This document shows positions 15,957-24,424 of a stretch of 36,700 bases of DNA, piece after piece (position 1 is the stretch's first letter; every line of letters begins with the position of its first letter). Source of the stretch: Planctomycetota bacterium. Lineage in GTDB: Bacteria; Planctomycetota; Planctomycetia; Pirellulales; UBA1268. The notes under the pieces were generated by a model. That model did not search any database, had not been told where the DNA came from, and worked only from the letters and a program-made list of their open reading frames with translations. The stretch spans positions 1 to 36,700 of the forward strand of contig QWPN01000156.1 in NCBI GenBank assembly GCA_003671185.1. The letters are read 5' to 3'. Both the position numbers and the translations under genes were made by a program.

Positions 15957-16286
15957 GTGGCCGGTCCGACACAAGAGATCATCCGCATCCGGATGGAGGC
16001 CTACGACCACGCTGTGCTCGACCAGAGCGCCGCGGAGATCGTGGACACTGCCAAGCGGACGAATTCCGAGGTTCATGGACCGATCCCGCTGCCCACCCGG
16101 GTCGAGCGGTACACGGTGCTCTCCAGCCCGCACATCGACAAGAAGGCCCGCCAGCAGTACGAAATTCGCACGCACAAGCGGGTCATCGACATCGTGCAGG
16201 CAACCGCCAAGACGATCGAGGCCCTCAACAAACTGAGCCTGCCCGCAGGCGTGGACATCAAGATCAAAGCTTCCTCCCGGTCGTGA
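15957..16286 (+). CDS. rpsJ: 30S ribosomal protein S10
   Basis: A 109-residue S10, part of the 30S head and, in many bacteria, a NusG-binding antitermination factor. Core motifs: [81 protein letters not shown] 15957 is chosen because GGAG lies 7 nt upstream and the first residues then match the family length; the track ORF begins 24 codons earlier. It is the first gene of the S10 cluster, after a promoter and a structured leader. An unusually wide 205-nt gap follows before rplC. Confidence 0.98.
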   Translation: MAGPTQEIIRIRMEAYDHAVLDQSAAEIVDTAKRTNSEVHGPIPLPTRVERYTVLSSPHIDKKARQQYEIRTHKRVIDIVQATAKTIEALNKLSLPAGVDIKIKASSRS

Positions 16287-16491
16287 TCGGGATGGAGTTG
16301 GGAATGCAATTCACGGACTCACACTGAAGGAGCGCACGACACGACATGCTTGGAAGGCGTTGTGGGTAAGGCCCGGGAGTCCTCCCTGGCGCTCCCGCAG
16401 CCAACGGCTTCGAGCGTGAAGGCGAGGCACGCACGCATGGCTGCCGCAGGGCGGCGGCCAGTGAAAGCGTGTCGCGACGGCGACCATCATC
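16287..16491 (+). promoter_or_regulatory. structured 205-nt spacer between rpsJ and rplC
   Basis: No gene is supported here. Two RNA structures can be drawn. At 16374-16397, CGGGAG can pair with CTCCCG, or alternatively GGGA with TCCC nearer by, so the two pairings exclude each other. At 16439-16459, GGCTGCCGC-AGG-GCGGCGGCC gives nine pairs (one G-U) with a 3-nt loop, ending 32 nt before the rplC ATG. The spacer could be a regulatory element for the L3-L4 part of the operon, or an internal processing site. Confidence 0.5.
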
Positions 16492-17265
16492 ATGACTGCA
16501 TCGACGAAGTCGCTGGAAAAGCCCGCCCGCAAGGGTCTTCTCGGCCGCAAGGTCGGGATGACGCAAATTTTCGCAGCCGACGGCACTGTGGTGCCCGTCA
16601 CGGTGATCGAAGCCGGACCGTGTCCCGTGCTCCTGGTTCGTTCGGCGGACCGTGACGGTTATTCCGCCGTACAGGTCGGCTTTCTCGACAAGCCGCGTCG
16701 GTTGGCCGGTCGGGCGGTGCGGGGCCAGGTGGCCAATCTCGATGGGCGTCGCGCCAAGCGGCGCGTCGAAGCCGGGGTGGCGGCGCCGATCAAGGCTGAC
16801 TGCGAGCCGAAGCGTTTCGTGCGTGAGTTGCGCGGCGTTCACGAGGGTGTCGCGGTGGGGCAGGTCCTCACGGTCGAGGTCTTCGAGGGCGTCGAATATG
16901 TCGACGTTGTCGGCACCACGAAGGGTCGTGGCACGGCCGGCGTCATGAAGCGTCACGGCTTCAAGGGGCAGCGGGCCAGCCACGGCGTGAAGAAAGTCCA
17001 CCGCCATCAGGGTGGCACGAGCATGAACACCTCGCCCGCGCGTGTCTTCAAGGGCAAGCGCATGGCGGGCCGCTTCGGCAACGAGCGGTCGACGATGCGG
17101 AACGTGAAACTCGTCGGCGTCGACAAGGAGCGCCACCTGCTGCTCGTGCGCGGTGCCGTGCCGGGGCCGAACGGGGCCTTTGTGACGGTGATGCAGACCA
17201 ACAAGATTCGTCGGGTGGGCAGTCCCGCCGGCGCGACGGCCAAGAAGAAGGCTGGTGCCAAGTGA
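16492..17265 (+). CDS. rplC: 50S ribosomal protein L3
   Basis: A 257-residue L3, an early assembly protein of the 50S subunit whose central loop reaches the peptidyl transferase centre. Motifs: LLGRKVGMTQIFAADGTVVPVTVIEAGPC, GTTKGRGTAGVMKRHGFKGQRASHG, HRHQGGTSMNTSPARVFKGKRMAGRFGNER. About 45 residues longer than the enterobacterial protein, mainly from a short N-terminal lead (MTASTKSLEKPARKG), an enlarged region around residues 60-110 and a basic C terminus. ATG 16492 has no clear Shine-Dalgarno. Its stop overlaps the rplD GTG. Confidence 0.98.
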   Translation: MTASTKSLEKPARKGLLGRKVGMTQIFAADGTVVPVTVIEAGPCPVLLVRSADRDGYSAVQVGFLDKPRRLAGRAVRGQVANLDGRRAKRRVEAGVAAPIKADCEPKRFVRELRGVHEGVAVGQVLTVEVFEGVEYVDVVGTTKGRGTAGVMKRHGFKGQRASHGVKKVHRHQGGTSMNTSPARVFKGKRMAGRFGNERSTMRNVKLVGVDKERHLLLVRGAVPGPNGAFVTVMQTNKIRRVGSPAGATAKKKAGAK

Positions 17266-17981
17266 ACCTCGCGGTCTACGACATGACGGGCAAGCAGGTG
17301 GGGAGCTACGAGATAGACCCCGCCGAGTTGGCTCCTCGGGTGAGCAAGCAGTTGCTGCACGACGCCGTGGTCATGTACCAGGCCAATCAGCGGCAGGGTA
17401 CGCAGAAGACGAAGACCCGTGGCGAGGTCGCCGGGTCGACCCGGAAGTTGTACCGTCAGAAGGGCACGGGCAACGCCCGTGCCGGAGGTCGACGCAGCGG
17501 CACCCGGCGCGGCGGCGGCCACATCTTCGCCAAGCGGCCGCGCGACTTCGGCTGGCGCATGCCGCGCAAGGCCCTGCAGGCGGCCACCCGCATGGCTCTG
17601 GCCTCGCGGATCGCCGACGACGAAGTGAAACTGATCGACTCGCTGGCGGTGGCGGCGCCGAAGACGGCGGCCGTGGCCGGAATGCTCCGGGCTCTGGGGC
17701 TGGGCGAGAAGACCGTGTTGCTGGCTCCCGAGAAGCACGATGCGAATTTCTGGAAGAGTGCCAGGAACATTTCGGGCGTTTCGGTCGCGCCGGTGGCGGA
17801 GCTCAATGCCTGGTCGATCCTGCGGTCGCGGTCGATCGTGATGACCAAGGCCGCGATCGATGCCTTCCGTGCGGCTGCGAAGCCAGTGGTCGAGCGCAAG
17901 CCGGCGACCGGTGGCCGGAAGCCAGTTGCGGCCAAGGCCAAGCGGCCTTCGCGGGCCGCGGCCGGAAAGGGGGGCAAGTAA
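17262..17981 (+). CDS. rplD: 50S ribosomal protein L4
   Basis: A 239-residue L4, which lines the exit tunnel and in enterobacteria represses its own S10 operon. Motifs: QGTQKTKTRGEVAGSTRKLYRQKGTGNARAG over the tunnel loop, then RRSGTRRGGGHIFAKRPRDF and LPRKALQ-like MPRKALQAATRMALASR. The GTG start at 17262 overlaps the rplC stop by 4 nt (GTGA), implying coupled translation. The C terminus carries an extra basic Ala/Lys tail of about 30 residues (KPVAAKAKRPSRAAAGKGGK). Confidence 0.98.
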   Translation: MNLAVYDMTGKQVGSYEIDPAELAPRVSKQLLHDAVVMYQANQRQGTQKTKTRGEVAGSTRKLYRQKGTGNARAGGRRSGTRRGGGHIFAKRPRDFGWRMPRKALQAATRMALASRIADDEVKLIDSLAVAAPKTAAVAGMLRALGLGEKTVLLAPEKHDANFWKSARNISGVSVAPVAELNAWSILRSRSIVMTKAAIDAFRAAAKPVVERKPATGGRKPVAAKAKRPSRAAAGKGGK

Positions 17982-17984
17982 GTC

Positions 17985-18305
17985 ATGGCAGTGCCCGTTC
18001 CTCCTCCTCCCACCTTCTCGCCCCGGTTGGCGCCGCATCAGGTGATCCTGCGGCCGCTGGTCACCGAGAAGGGCATGCACCGCGCCAACCGGCACAACGC
18101 CTACTCGTTCGAGGTCGTGGTTGAGGCCACCAAGGCCGATATCCGCCGTGCCGTCGAAGAACTGTTCAGCGTCAAGGTCGACAAGGTCGCCGTGCAAAAC
18201 CGGGCGGGCAAGATGCGCCGCAGCCGGGTGCGGCGCACCAGCACGAAGGCGTGGAAAAAGGCCGTCGTGAAGCTCAAGCCGGATTTCAAGATCAACCTGT
18301 TCTAG
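17985..18305 (+). CDS. rplW: 50S ribosomal protein L23
   Basis: A 106-residue L23, located at the tunnel exit where it docks trigger factor and SRP. Motifs: QVILRPLVTEKGMHRANRHNAYSFEVVVEATKADIRRAVEELFSVKVDKV in family order, then KMRRSRVRRTSTKAWKKAVVKL. A Pro-rich lead (VPVPPPPTFSPRLAP) precedes the usual start. It begins 3 nt after the rplD stop; rplB follows after 51 nt. Confidence 0.98.
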   Translation: MAVPVPPPPTFSPRLAPHQVILRPLVTEKGMHRANRHNAYSFEVVVEATKADIRRAVEELFSVKVDKVAVQNRAGKMRRSRVRRTSTKAWKKAVVKLKPDFKINLF

Positions 18306-18356
18306 TCCTGGCCGGCCGCAGGTCGGCCGTGTCCACAACTCACCGGTCCAACTCGC

Positions 18357-19214
18357 ATGGGCATCCGCACATACAACCCCACCAGCCCCGGCCGCCGCGG
18401 CGCCAGTGTCTCGGATTTTGCGGAACTGACGCCGGGCGCTGCCGCTCCGAAGGGGCTTCGTGTCCGCAAGAAGAAGAAGGGCGGCCGGAACAACCAGGGC
18501 AAGATCACGGCCCGGCATCGTGGCGGCGGCCACATGCAGCACTACCGGCTGATCGACTTCCGTCGCAACAAAGATGGTGTGTTGGGGACGGTCCACTCGA
18601 TCCAGTACGACCCTAACCGCACCTGCCGCGTGGCGCTCGTGCACTACGCCGATGGCGAGAAGCGATTCATCCTCGCGCCGGAGGGGTTGGTTGCGGGCGC
18701 CAAGGTGCAGAGTGGCGACTCGGCGCCGCCGGAAGTTGGCAACTGCTTGCCTATGTCGGCGATTCCGCTCGGCATGCAGGTCCACAATATCGAGTTGCAG
18801 GCGGGCCGGGGTGGGCGGTTGTGCCGGTCGGCCGGCTCGTCGGCGGTGCTCGTGGCCCGCGAGGCGCAGTGGGCCCAGCTCACGCTGCCGTCCGGGGAAA
18901 TTCGCCGCGTGCCGGCGGCGTGCCGTGCCACGATCGGCGCTATCGGCAATTCCGAGCACATGAACGTCCGCCTTGGCAAGGCTGGCCGGTCGCGTTGGAT
19001 GGGGATTCGGCCCCACGTCCGCGGCACAGCCATGAACCCGATCGACCATCCGCACGGCGGTGGCGAGGGCCGCACCAAGGGTGGTCGGCATCCTGTCAGC
19101 CCCACCGGTAAGAGTGCCAAGGGCGGCGGCACCCGCAAGCCGCGCAAGCCGTCGGGGTCCGCGATCATTCGGCGGCGCAAGAGCCGTCGCTACGGCCAAT
19201 TGAAGTTGAGGTAA
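18357..19214 (+). CDS. rplB: 50S ribosomal protein L2
   Basis: A 285-residue L2, needed for subunit joining and peptidyl transferase activity. Motifs: [70 protein letters not shown], and [22 protein letters not shown] containing the conserved active-site His. Length is close to standard (about 275). ATG 18357 is fixed by the typical start [14 protein letters not shown]. rpsS starts 7 nt downstream. Confidence 0.99.
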   Translation: MGIRTYNPTSPGRRGASVSDFAELTPGAAAPKGLRVRKKKKGGRNNQGKITARHRGGGHMQHYRLIDFRRNKDGVLGTVHSIQYDPNRTCRVALVHYADGEKRFILAPEGLVAGAKVQSGDSAPPEVGNCLPMSAIPLGMQVHNIELQAGRGGRLCRSAGSSAVLVAREAQWAQLTLPSGEIRRVPAACRATIGAIGNSEHMNVRLGKAGRSRWMGIRPHVRGTAMNPIDHPHGGGEGRTKGGRHPVSPTGKSAKGGGTRKPRKPSGSAIIRRRKSRRYGQLKLR

Positions 19215-19221
19215 GCATCAC

Positions 19222-19518
19222 ATGGGACGCAGTGCCAAGAAGGGGCCGTATATCGACCCCCGCGTGTTCGAGAAGGTCGAGTCGCAACTGTCGAGCGGCA
19301 AGCGCGACCCGATCAAGACCTGGTCGCGGTCGTGCACGATCGTGCCAGAGTTCATCGGGCTGACGTTCATGGTGCACAACGGCAAGCAGCATTTGAAGGT
19401 GTTCGTGACGGAAGACATGGTGGGCCACAAACTCGGAGAGTTTGCCCCGACGCGGACGTTCCGCGGCCATGGTGGCAAGGTCAAGGAGGCCGCCACGCCG
19501 GCGCCGGCCGCCAAGTAG
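19222..19518 (+). CDS. rpsS: 30S ribosomal protein S19
   Basis: A 98-residue S19 of the 30S head near the A site and the B1 intersubunit bridge. Motifs: [72 protein letters not shown] in family order. A short Ala/Pro tail ([11 protein letters not shown]) follows the core. It lies in the conserved rplB-rpsS-rplV order. Confidence 0.99.
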   Translation: MGRSAKKGPYIDPRVFEKVESQLSSGKRDPIKTWSRSCTIVPEFIGLTFMVHNGKQHLKVFVTEDMVGHKLGEFAPTRTFRGHGGKVKEAATPAPAAK

Positions 19519-19547
19519 CGGCCAGTCCCGGAAGCAGGAAGTGATCC

Positions 19548-19910
19548 ATGCCATACACAGCCACCCACAAGTATGCCCGCATCAGCCCTCGCAAGGTGCG
19601 GGCGCTGGCCGATCTCGTCCGCGGCAAATTTGCCGACGAGGCGCTCGACATCCTGCGCTTCCAGCCACACCGCGGGGCGCGGATGCTGGAGAAGGTGATC
19701 AAGAGCGCGTTGGGCAATGCCGAGCATCAGCAGGCGCCGGGTGTCGACGATCTGGTGGTCGTGGACGCGCGGGTCGACGGTGGTCCGATGTTCAAGCGTA
19801 TCCGGCCGCGGGCCCGCGGCATGGCGTTCGGGATCAAGCGGCGCATGTCGCACATCAAGGTCTCGCTCGACGCGGTGGCGGCCGCACCGAGCGTCGACGC
19901 GGCGGAGTGA
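19548..19910 (+). CDS. rplV: 50S ribosomal protein L22
   Basis: A 120-residue L22, whose long hairpin reaches into the exit tunnel beside L4. Motifs: ATHKYARISPRKVRALADLVRGKFADEALDIL, ARMLEKVIKSALGNAEHQ, then FKRIRPRARGMAFGIKRRMSHIKVSL for the hairpin and final strand. The macrolide-linked hairpin keeps normal length. ATG 19548 matches the family start. rpsC begins 10 nt downstream. Confidence 0.98.
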   Translation: MPYTATHKYARISPRKVRALADLVRGKFADEALDILRFQPHRGARMLEKVIKSALGNAEHQQAPGVDDLVVVDARVDGGPMFKRIRPRARGMAFGIKRRMSHIKVSLDAVAAAPSVDAAE

Positions 19911-19920
19911 GGGCAGAATA

Positions 19921-20616
19921 ATGGGTCAAAAAGTCCATCCGGTCGGTTTTCGCACGGGCATCACCGAGCCCTGGAAGAGCCGTTGGTATGCGTCAAAGAA
20001 GGACTTTCGCGAACTCCTCCTCGAGGACGTGCGCGTGCGGAAGTTCCTCAAGACGAAGTACCGCGCGGCCGCGATCCCCAAGGTCGAGATCGAACGCACA
20101 CGCGACGAGGTGAAGGTCATCCTGCACTCGGCCCGGCCTGGTGTGATCATCGGACGCAAGGGGCAGGAGGTCGATCGCCTGCAGGATGAGTTGCAGGAAC
20201 TGCTCGGTCGGCGCGTGAACCTCAAGGTCGAAGAGGTCAGTCATCCCGAGATCCAGGCCCAGTTGGTCGCCGAGGACATCGCCGACCAGCTCACGAAGCG
20301 AGCGGCTTTTCGGCGAACGCTGAAGCGGGCTCTCGAGACCACCATGGGTGCCGGCGCGAAGGGCGTGAAGATCCAGTTGTCCGGCCGACTCGGCGGCGCC
20401 GAAATGTCGCGATGTGAGAAGGCGATCGCGGGCTCGATGCCGCTGTCGACGCTGCGTGCAAAGATCGATTACGGGTTCTGCGAGGCTCCCACGGCGCAGG
20501 GCAACATCGGGGTCCAGGTGTGGGTCAACCAAGGCATGTACGAGGAGAATGGCGATGGCGCTGATGCCCAAGAGGGTCAAGCACCGAAAAAGCCAAAGAG
20601 GTCGTATAAGAGGTGA
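19921..20616 (+). CDS. rpsC: 30S ribosomal protein S3
   Basis: A 231-residue S3, lining the mRNA entry channel with helicase-like activity alongside S4 and S5. Motifs: MGQKVHPVGFRTGITEPWKSRWYA at the start, the KH domain with GVIIGRKGQEVDRLQ, and RRTLKRALETTMGAGAKGVKIQLSGRLGGAEMSR in the C-terminal domain. The last 20 residues (GDGADAQEGQAPKKPKRSYKR) form a charged tail whose DNA also encodes the start of L16 in another frame, a 62-nt overlap. The track ORF starts further upstream within rplV; ATG 19921 is the family start. Confidence 0.98.
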   Translation: MGQKVHPVGFRTGITEPWKSRWYASKKDFRELLLEDVRVRKFLKTKYRAAAIPKVEIERTRDEVKVILHSARPGVIIGRKGQEVDRLQDELQELLGRRVNLKVEEVSHPEIQAQLVAEDIADQLTKRAAFRRTLKRALETTMGAGAKGVKIQLSGRLGGAEMSRCEKAIAGSMPLSTLRAKIDYGFCEAPTAQGNIGVQVWVNQGMYEENGDGADAQEGQAPKKPKRSYKR

Positions 20617-20971
20617 CGCCTCCCGCGGGAATCGCGTCGTCTTCGGCGACTTCGGCCTCCAGGCCGAGCAGCCGGGATGGCTCCCCGCGGCGACCATCGA
20701 GGCAGGCCGCATCGCGGCGCAGCAGTACCTGCGCACCGATGGCCGGCTCTTCGTGCGCGTGTTCCCCCACAAGTCGATCACATCGATCCCACTCGAGACC
20801 CGTATGGGCAAGGGCAAGGGCGAGCCGGAGTACTGGGCCGCGGTCATCAAGCCCGGCATGATTCTTTATGAGATCGGCGGCGTGGCCGAGGAAGCGGCGC
20901 GGATGTGCTTGGCGCGTCTCGCGCACAAGATGCCGATCCGCGTGCGGTTCGTGAAGCGACGGGTGATGTGA
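20555..20971 (+). CDS. rplP: 50S ribosomal protein L16
   Basis: A 138-residue L16, which helps build the A site of the 50S subunit. Motifs: MALMPKRVKHRKSQRGRIRG at the start, FGLQAEQPGWLPAATIEAGRIA, RLFVRVFPHKSITSIPLETRMGKGKGEPEYWAAVIKPG and AHKMPIRVRFVKR. ATG 20555 has GAGGAG 7 nt upstream, inside the rpsC coding region; even the next Met (20564) would still overlap rpsC, because the conserved PKRVKHRK segment is encoded there. Translation is therefore probably coupled to S3. Confidence 0.97.
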   Translation: MALMPKRVKHRKSQRGRIRGDASRGNRVVFGDFGLQAEQPGWLPAATIEAGRIAAQQYLRTDGRLFVRVFPHKSITSIPLETRMGKGKGEPEYWAAVIKPGMILYEIGGVAEEAARMCLARLAHKMPIRVRFVKRRVM

Positions 20972-20979
20972 GGTCAGCC

Positions 20980-21333
20980 ATGAATACCAAAGCCAAGGAA
21001 TTGCGCGACATGGGCGATGAGCAGATCCGGCTCGTCTGGAAGGACGCCGCCGAGACGCTGTTCCGGCTGCGTATCCAGGCGCAGACCGAGAAGCTGGCCG
21101 CCCCGTCGGAAGTTCGAAAGCAGCGCCGCACGATCGCCCGCTGCCAGACGATCCTCGCTCAGCGAGGCACGCTGGCACCGGCAGTGCCCGTGGCCGCGGG
21201 CGACGACTCGCCGCGGCACGAAAAGCACGCCCGCAAGCATCGGGCCAGTGGTCGTGCCAAGTTGCGGGCGCCGGGCAAGGCCGGCGTGGCCCGGCGGCGC
21301 ACGTTCAAGAAGCGCACGCAGAGCGGCACGTAA
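20980..21333 (+). CDS. rpmC: 50S ribosomal protein L29 with long basic C-terminal extension
   Basis: The first 65 residues are L29: MNTKAKELRDMGDEQIRLVWKDAAETLFRLRIQAQTEKLAAPSEVRKQRRTIARCQTILAQR as a helical hairpin. L29 sits at the tunnel exit next to L23. The protein then continues for about 50 residues (DDSPRHEKHARKHRASGRAK, RRRTFKKRTQSGT), giving 117 in total against the usual 60-70. The extension is strongly basic and probably rRNA-binding or disordered. ATG 20980 is the family start, with rplP ending 8 nt upstream. Confidence 0.95.
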   Translation: MNTKAKELRDMGDEQIRLVWKDAAETLFRLRIQAQTEKLAAPSEVRKQRRTIARCQTILAQRGTLAPAVPVAAGDDSPRHEKHARKHRASGRAKLRAPGKAGVARRRTFKKRTQSGT

Positions 21334-21366
21334 CCCCACCACGAAAGCCATCCTAGGAACGAGCCC

Positions 21367-21729
21367 ATGCCGAAGCGAGTCGAAACAGGAACGGTCACCA
21401 GCGCCGCCGCCAGCAAGACGCGGCGAGTGGAGATTCCGCGTGTCGTGCGGCATCCCAAGTACGGCCGGATTCTCCACCGGCGCACGGTGTGTCACGTCCA
21501 CGACGAGGCTGGCGAGTCGCAGCCTGGCGATCTGGTGGAGATCATCGAGTGCCGCCCCCGCAGCCGCCTCAAGCGCTGGGAGCTCGTGCGGGTGGTGAAG
21601 AAGAGCACGGCTGTTGACGTGGCGTCTCTACGCAGCGGTGCCCGGGCAACCCGTTTGAAGGAGACAGCGGCCAAGGCCGAGGAGGCCGCCGCGGCCGGCG
21701 TCGAGTCGCGTGAGGGACGGACATCATGA
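21367..21729 (+). CDS. rpsQ: 30S ribosomal protein S17
   Basis: A 120-residue S17, a primary 16S rRNA-binding protein with an OB fold. Motifs: [68 protein letters not shown]. The core is about 85 residues; an added C-terminal helix rich in Ala, Glu and Lys ([20 protein letters not shown]) makes it longer than usual. The stop overlaps the rplN ATG by 4 nt (ATGA), which couples the two. Confidence 0.98.
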   Translation: MPKRVETGTVTSAAASKTRRVEIPRVVRHPKYGRILHRRTVCHVHDEAGESQPGDLVEIIECRPRSRLKRWELVRVVKKSTAVDVASLRSGARATRLKETAAKAEEAAAAGVESREGRTS

Positions 21730-22094
21730 TTCAGATGCAGACGCGACTCACGGTCGCGGACAACACGGGCGCCAAGGAAGTCATGTGCTTCAAGGTGCTG
21801 GGCGGGAGCCGCCGGCGCACGGCCGGCCTGGGCGACGTCATCGTGTGCAGTGTGAAGTCGGTGATTCCCGGCAGTGACGTGAAGAAAAAAGCGGTGGTCA
21901 AGGCGGTGGTGGTCCGCTGCCGGAAGCCCACGCGGCGCGAGGATGGCAGTTATGTCCGCTTCGACGCGAATGCCTGCGTGATCATCGACAACGAGCAGAA
22001 CCCGAAAGGCACCCGCATCTTCGGCGCCGTGGCCCGGGAACTGCGAGACCGCAATTTCATGAAGATCGTCAGCCTGGCGAGCGAGGTGGTGTGA
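21726..22094 (+). CDS. rplN: 50S ribosomal protein L14
   Basis: A 122-residue L14 of the subunit interface and the docking site of RsfS, also encoded in this window. Motifs: [106 protein letters not shown]. Length and sequence are standard. Its stop shares one base with the rplX ATG. Confidence 0.99.
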   Translation: MIQMQTRLTVADNTGAKEVMCFKVLGGSRRRTAGLGDVIVCSVKSVIPGSDVKKKAVVKAVVVRCRKPTRREDGSYVRFDANACVIIDNEQNPKGTRIFGAVARELRDRNFMKIVSLASEVV

Positions 22095-22462
22095 TGCTGA
22101 TCCGATCGGGTGATCTGGTCGAGGTGCGGACGGGCAATGCCCGTGGTACTCGCGCCAAGGTTCTGTCCGTGCTGCCGGCCAAGGAGCCGTCGGGCGCCGT
22201 ACGGCTGGTCGTGGAAGGCGTGAACCGCGTCTATCGGCACGTGCGTCGGAGCCAGAAGAACCCGCAGGGTGGCCGGCTCTCCAAGGAGTTGCCGATCAAT
22301 GCCTCCAACGTGCTGCTGGTCTGCACGGCGTGCGGCAAGCCCGCCCGGCTGGGGGCGCGAGCCACAACGGAAGGCGGCAAGGTGCGGTTTTGCAAAAAGT
22401 GTGGTGCCGACCTGGGCGCCCTGCGGCGTGCCAAGGCGGTGAGGGCCAAGTCGGGCGGCTGA
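22094..22462 (+). CDS. rplX: 50S ribosomal protein L24 with zinc-ribbon cysteines
   Basis: A 122-residue L24, an assembly initiator near the tunnel exit. The KOW segment IRSGDLVEVRTGNARGTRAKVLSVLPAK opens the protein, followed by VVEGVNRVYRHVRRSQKNPQGGRLSKELPINASNVLLV. Two CxxC pairs, CTACGKPARLG and FCKKCGADLG, suggest a bound zinc. ATG 22094 overlaps the rplN stop (TGATG); GTG 22091 directly before is an alternative. Confidence 0.98.
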   Translation: MLIRSGDLVEVRTGNARGTRAKVLSVLPAKEPSGAVRLVVEGVNRVYRHVRRSQKNPQGGRLSKELPINASNVLLVCTACGKPARLGARATTEGGKVRFCKKCGADLGALRRAKAVRAKSGG

Positions 22463-22532
22463 TTCGTGCGGTGGCCGCTCGCAGGCCGCCGGACGCAGAA
22501 GACAAAATCCAGGACTTTCGAGGGTCGATTCG

Positions 22533-23141
22533 ATGGCGAAGAAGAGCAAGGCAACTGCAGCAGCGGCACCGGCTGGCACCCCGCGCATGCTGGAGCACTA
22601 CGTGAACGCCGTGCGGCCCCAGTTGGCATCGTCGCTGGGCCGCACCAATCCGCACGCCATCCCGCGGCTGGAAAAGATCGTGGTCAGCATGGGTGTCGGT
22701 GTGGCGGTGACCGAGAAGAAGTACCTGGAGGAGGCGATCGGTGCACTCGCCCAGGTGACGGGCCAAAAGCCGGTCGCGACCCTGTCGAAGGCGGCCGTGT
22801 CGGGCTTCAAGCTCCGGGAGAACCTTCCGATCGGCTGCAAGGTCACGCTGCGAGGTCGCCGCATGTACGAATTCATGGATCGGCTCGTCTCGCTCGCCCT
22901 CCCCCGGGTCCGCGACTTCCGCGGCCTTTCCAGCACCGCCTTCGACGGCAATGGGAACTACAGCCTGGGGCTCTCGGAGCAGATGGTGTTTCCCGAGATC
23001 AATCCCGACAAGTACACCCGCCCGCAGGGCATGAACATCACCTTCGTCACGTCGGCCCGCAGCGACGACGAGGCGCGGGCGTTCCTGTTGGCGATGGGCA
23101 TGCCGCTCAAGAAGGAAGGCGAGGGCGACGCCGCGGCGTAG
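22533..23141 (+). CDS. rplE: 50S ribosomal protein L5
   Basis: A 202-residue L5, which contacts 5S rRNA and P-site tRNA. Motifs: NPHAIPRLEKIVVSMGVGVAV, ITGQKP-like VTGQKPVATLSKAAVSGFKLRENLPIGCKVTLRGRRMYEFMDRLVSLALPRVRDFRGLS, SLGLSEQMVFPEINPDKYTRPQGMNITFVT. An N-terminal extension (MAKKSKATAAAAPAGTP) adds about 15 residues. ATG 22533 follows a 70-nt spacer after rplX. Confidence 0.98.
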   Translation: MAKKSKATAAAAPAGTPRMLEHYVNAVRPQLASSLGRTNPHAIPRLEKIVVSMGVGVAVTEKKYLEEAIGALAQVTGQKPVATLSKAAVSGFKLRENLPIGCKVTLRGRRMYEFMDRLVSLALPRVRDFRGLSSTAFDGNGNYSLGLSEQMVFPEINPDKYTRPQGMNITFVTSARSDDEARAFLLAMGMPLKKEGEGDAAA

Positions 23142-23198
23142 CGGTGTCACCGGATGTGAATCCCGGGCCGAGGCAATCGGACTGATCGAACGAGAACT

Positions 23199-23384
23199 AT
23201 GGCAAGTAAATCCAAGATCGCAGCCGCAAAACGGAAGCCGAAATACTCCACGCGCGTGGTACGCCGCTGCATGTTGTGCGGCCGTCCGCGTGCCGTGTAC
23301 CGCAAGTTCGGCACCTGCCGGATTTGCTTCCGGAAGTTGGCCGATCAGGGCCTGATTCCCGGCGTGAAGAAGGCCAGTTGGTAG
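23199..23384 (+). CDS. rpsN: 30S ribosomal protein S14, zinc-binding type
   Basis: A 61-residue S14 of the short zinc-binding form: [40 protein letters not shown] with two CxxC pairs holding the metal. The zinc-free form is about 100 residues. It belongs to the 30S head. The usual order rplE-rpsN-rpsH is kept. ATG 23199. Confidence 0.99.
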   Translation: MASKSKIAAAKRKPKYSTRVVRRCMLCGRPRAVYRKFGTCRICFRKLADQGLIPGVKKASW

Positions 23385-23458
23385 TCGTCCACAAAGCGGC
23401 GTTCCGCGTACCTGTCGAGACTTCGGACAAGCGAGACTAAGAGAAGGGTTCAGCTGAC

Positions 23459-23854
23459 ATGATGACCGACCCTATCGCCGACATGCTCACCCGTATCCGC
23501 AACGCGGTGCGCATCGAACGCGCGACCGTGGAGGTGCCGAGCTCGAAGGTGAAGCGCGGCCTGGCCGAGGTGCTGAAGCGTGAGGGCTTCATCTGGGACT
23601 GGCGCGAGGTCGAGGCGGCGCCAGTGCCGCACCTGCAGCTGGAGCTCAAGTATGGCCCCAACGGCGAGCGGCTCATCCGGCATATCCGCCGGGTCAGCTC
23701 GCCGGGGCGGCGCGTGTACAGTCGTTCGGTGCGGCTGCGGCCGGTGCTGGGCGGGCTGGGCATCTCGATCCTGTCCACGTCGAGCGGCGTGGTCAGCGAC
23801 CGCGAGGCACGGCAGAAGAAGTTGGGCGGCGAAGTCCTCTGTGAATTGTGGTAG
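23459..23854 (+). CDS. rpsH: 30S ribosomal protein S8
   Basis: A 131-residue S8, a central 16S rRNA binder and, in E. coli, translational repressor of the spc operon. Motifs: MTDPIADMLTRIRNAVRIERATVEVPSSKVKRGLAEVLKREGFI, KYGPNGERLIRHIRRVSSPGRRVYS, LGGLGISILSTSSGVVSDREARQKKLGGEVLCELW. ATG 23459 and the adjacent ATG 23462 are both possible. Confidence 0.99.
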   Translation: MMTDPIADMLTRIRNAVRIERATVEVPSSKVKRGLAEVLKREGFIWDWREVEAAPVPHLQLELKYGPNGERLIRHIRRVSSPGRRVYSRSVRLRPVLGGLGISILSTSSGVVSDREARQKKLGGEVLCELW

Positions 23855-23874
23855 TCGGAAAGGGCAGGTAGGCA

Positions 23875-24414
23875 ATGTCGCGTATCGGCAAGGCACCAGT
23901 TTCGATCCCCAAAGGCGTAAAGGCGGCCGTGTCCGCCGGCACGCTCACGGTTGAGGGACCGCTGGGCAAACTCGAGCACCGTCTGCATCCGGCGGTGAGC
24001 ATCGACGTGGACGCCACGGCGATCCGGGTGACGCGTAAGAGCGACGGCCGGCTCGACCGTTCGGTGCATGGACTGACCCGTGCTCTGGCGGCCAACATGG
24101 TGGAGGGAGTTTCCAAGGGCTTCGAGAAGAAGTTGGAGATCGTGGGCGTCGGCTATCTGGCCGCCATCCAGAAGAACCTGCTCCAGTTGCGCGTCGGCTT
24201 CGCCAACGAACTTCAGGTGCCAATCCCGGCCGGGCTCACGGTGACCTGCCCCGACCAAACCCACGTCACGATCAAGGGCATCGACAAGCAACTGGTGGGC
24301 CAGTTTGCCGCCGAAGTCCGCTCGCTGCGGAAGCCCGAGCCCTACAAGGGCAAGGGCATCCGTTACGAGAACGAGCAAGTTCGTCGCAAGGCCGGTAAGG
24401 CCGTCACCAAGTAG
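23875..24414 (+). CDS. rplF: 50S ribosomal protein L6
   Basis: A 179-residue L6, near the factor-binding site of the 50S subunit. Motifs: [68 protein letters not shown], and the family signature [23 protein letters not shown]. Length is standard. ATG 23875 follows the rpsH stop by 20 nt, with AAGGGCAGG upstream. Confidence 0.99.
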   Translation: MSRIGKAPVSIPKGVKAAVSAGTLTVEGPLGKLEHRLHPAVSIDVDATAIRVTRKSDGRLDRSVHGLTRALAANMVEGVSKGFEKKLEIVGVGYLAAIQKNLLQLRVGFANELQVPIPAGLTVTCPDQTHVTIKGIDKQLVGQFAAEVRSLRKPEPYKGKGIRYENEQVRRKAGKAVTK

Positions 24415-24424
24415 GACGATCACC

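Noticed and set aside
17007-19199. 730-residue minus-strand ORF opposite rplC-rplB
   Set aside because: It lies antisense to four certain ribosomal protein genes and has the His/Arg/Pro/Ala-rich composition of a high-GC shadow frame.
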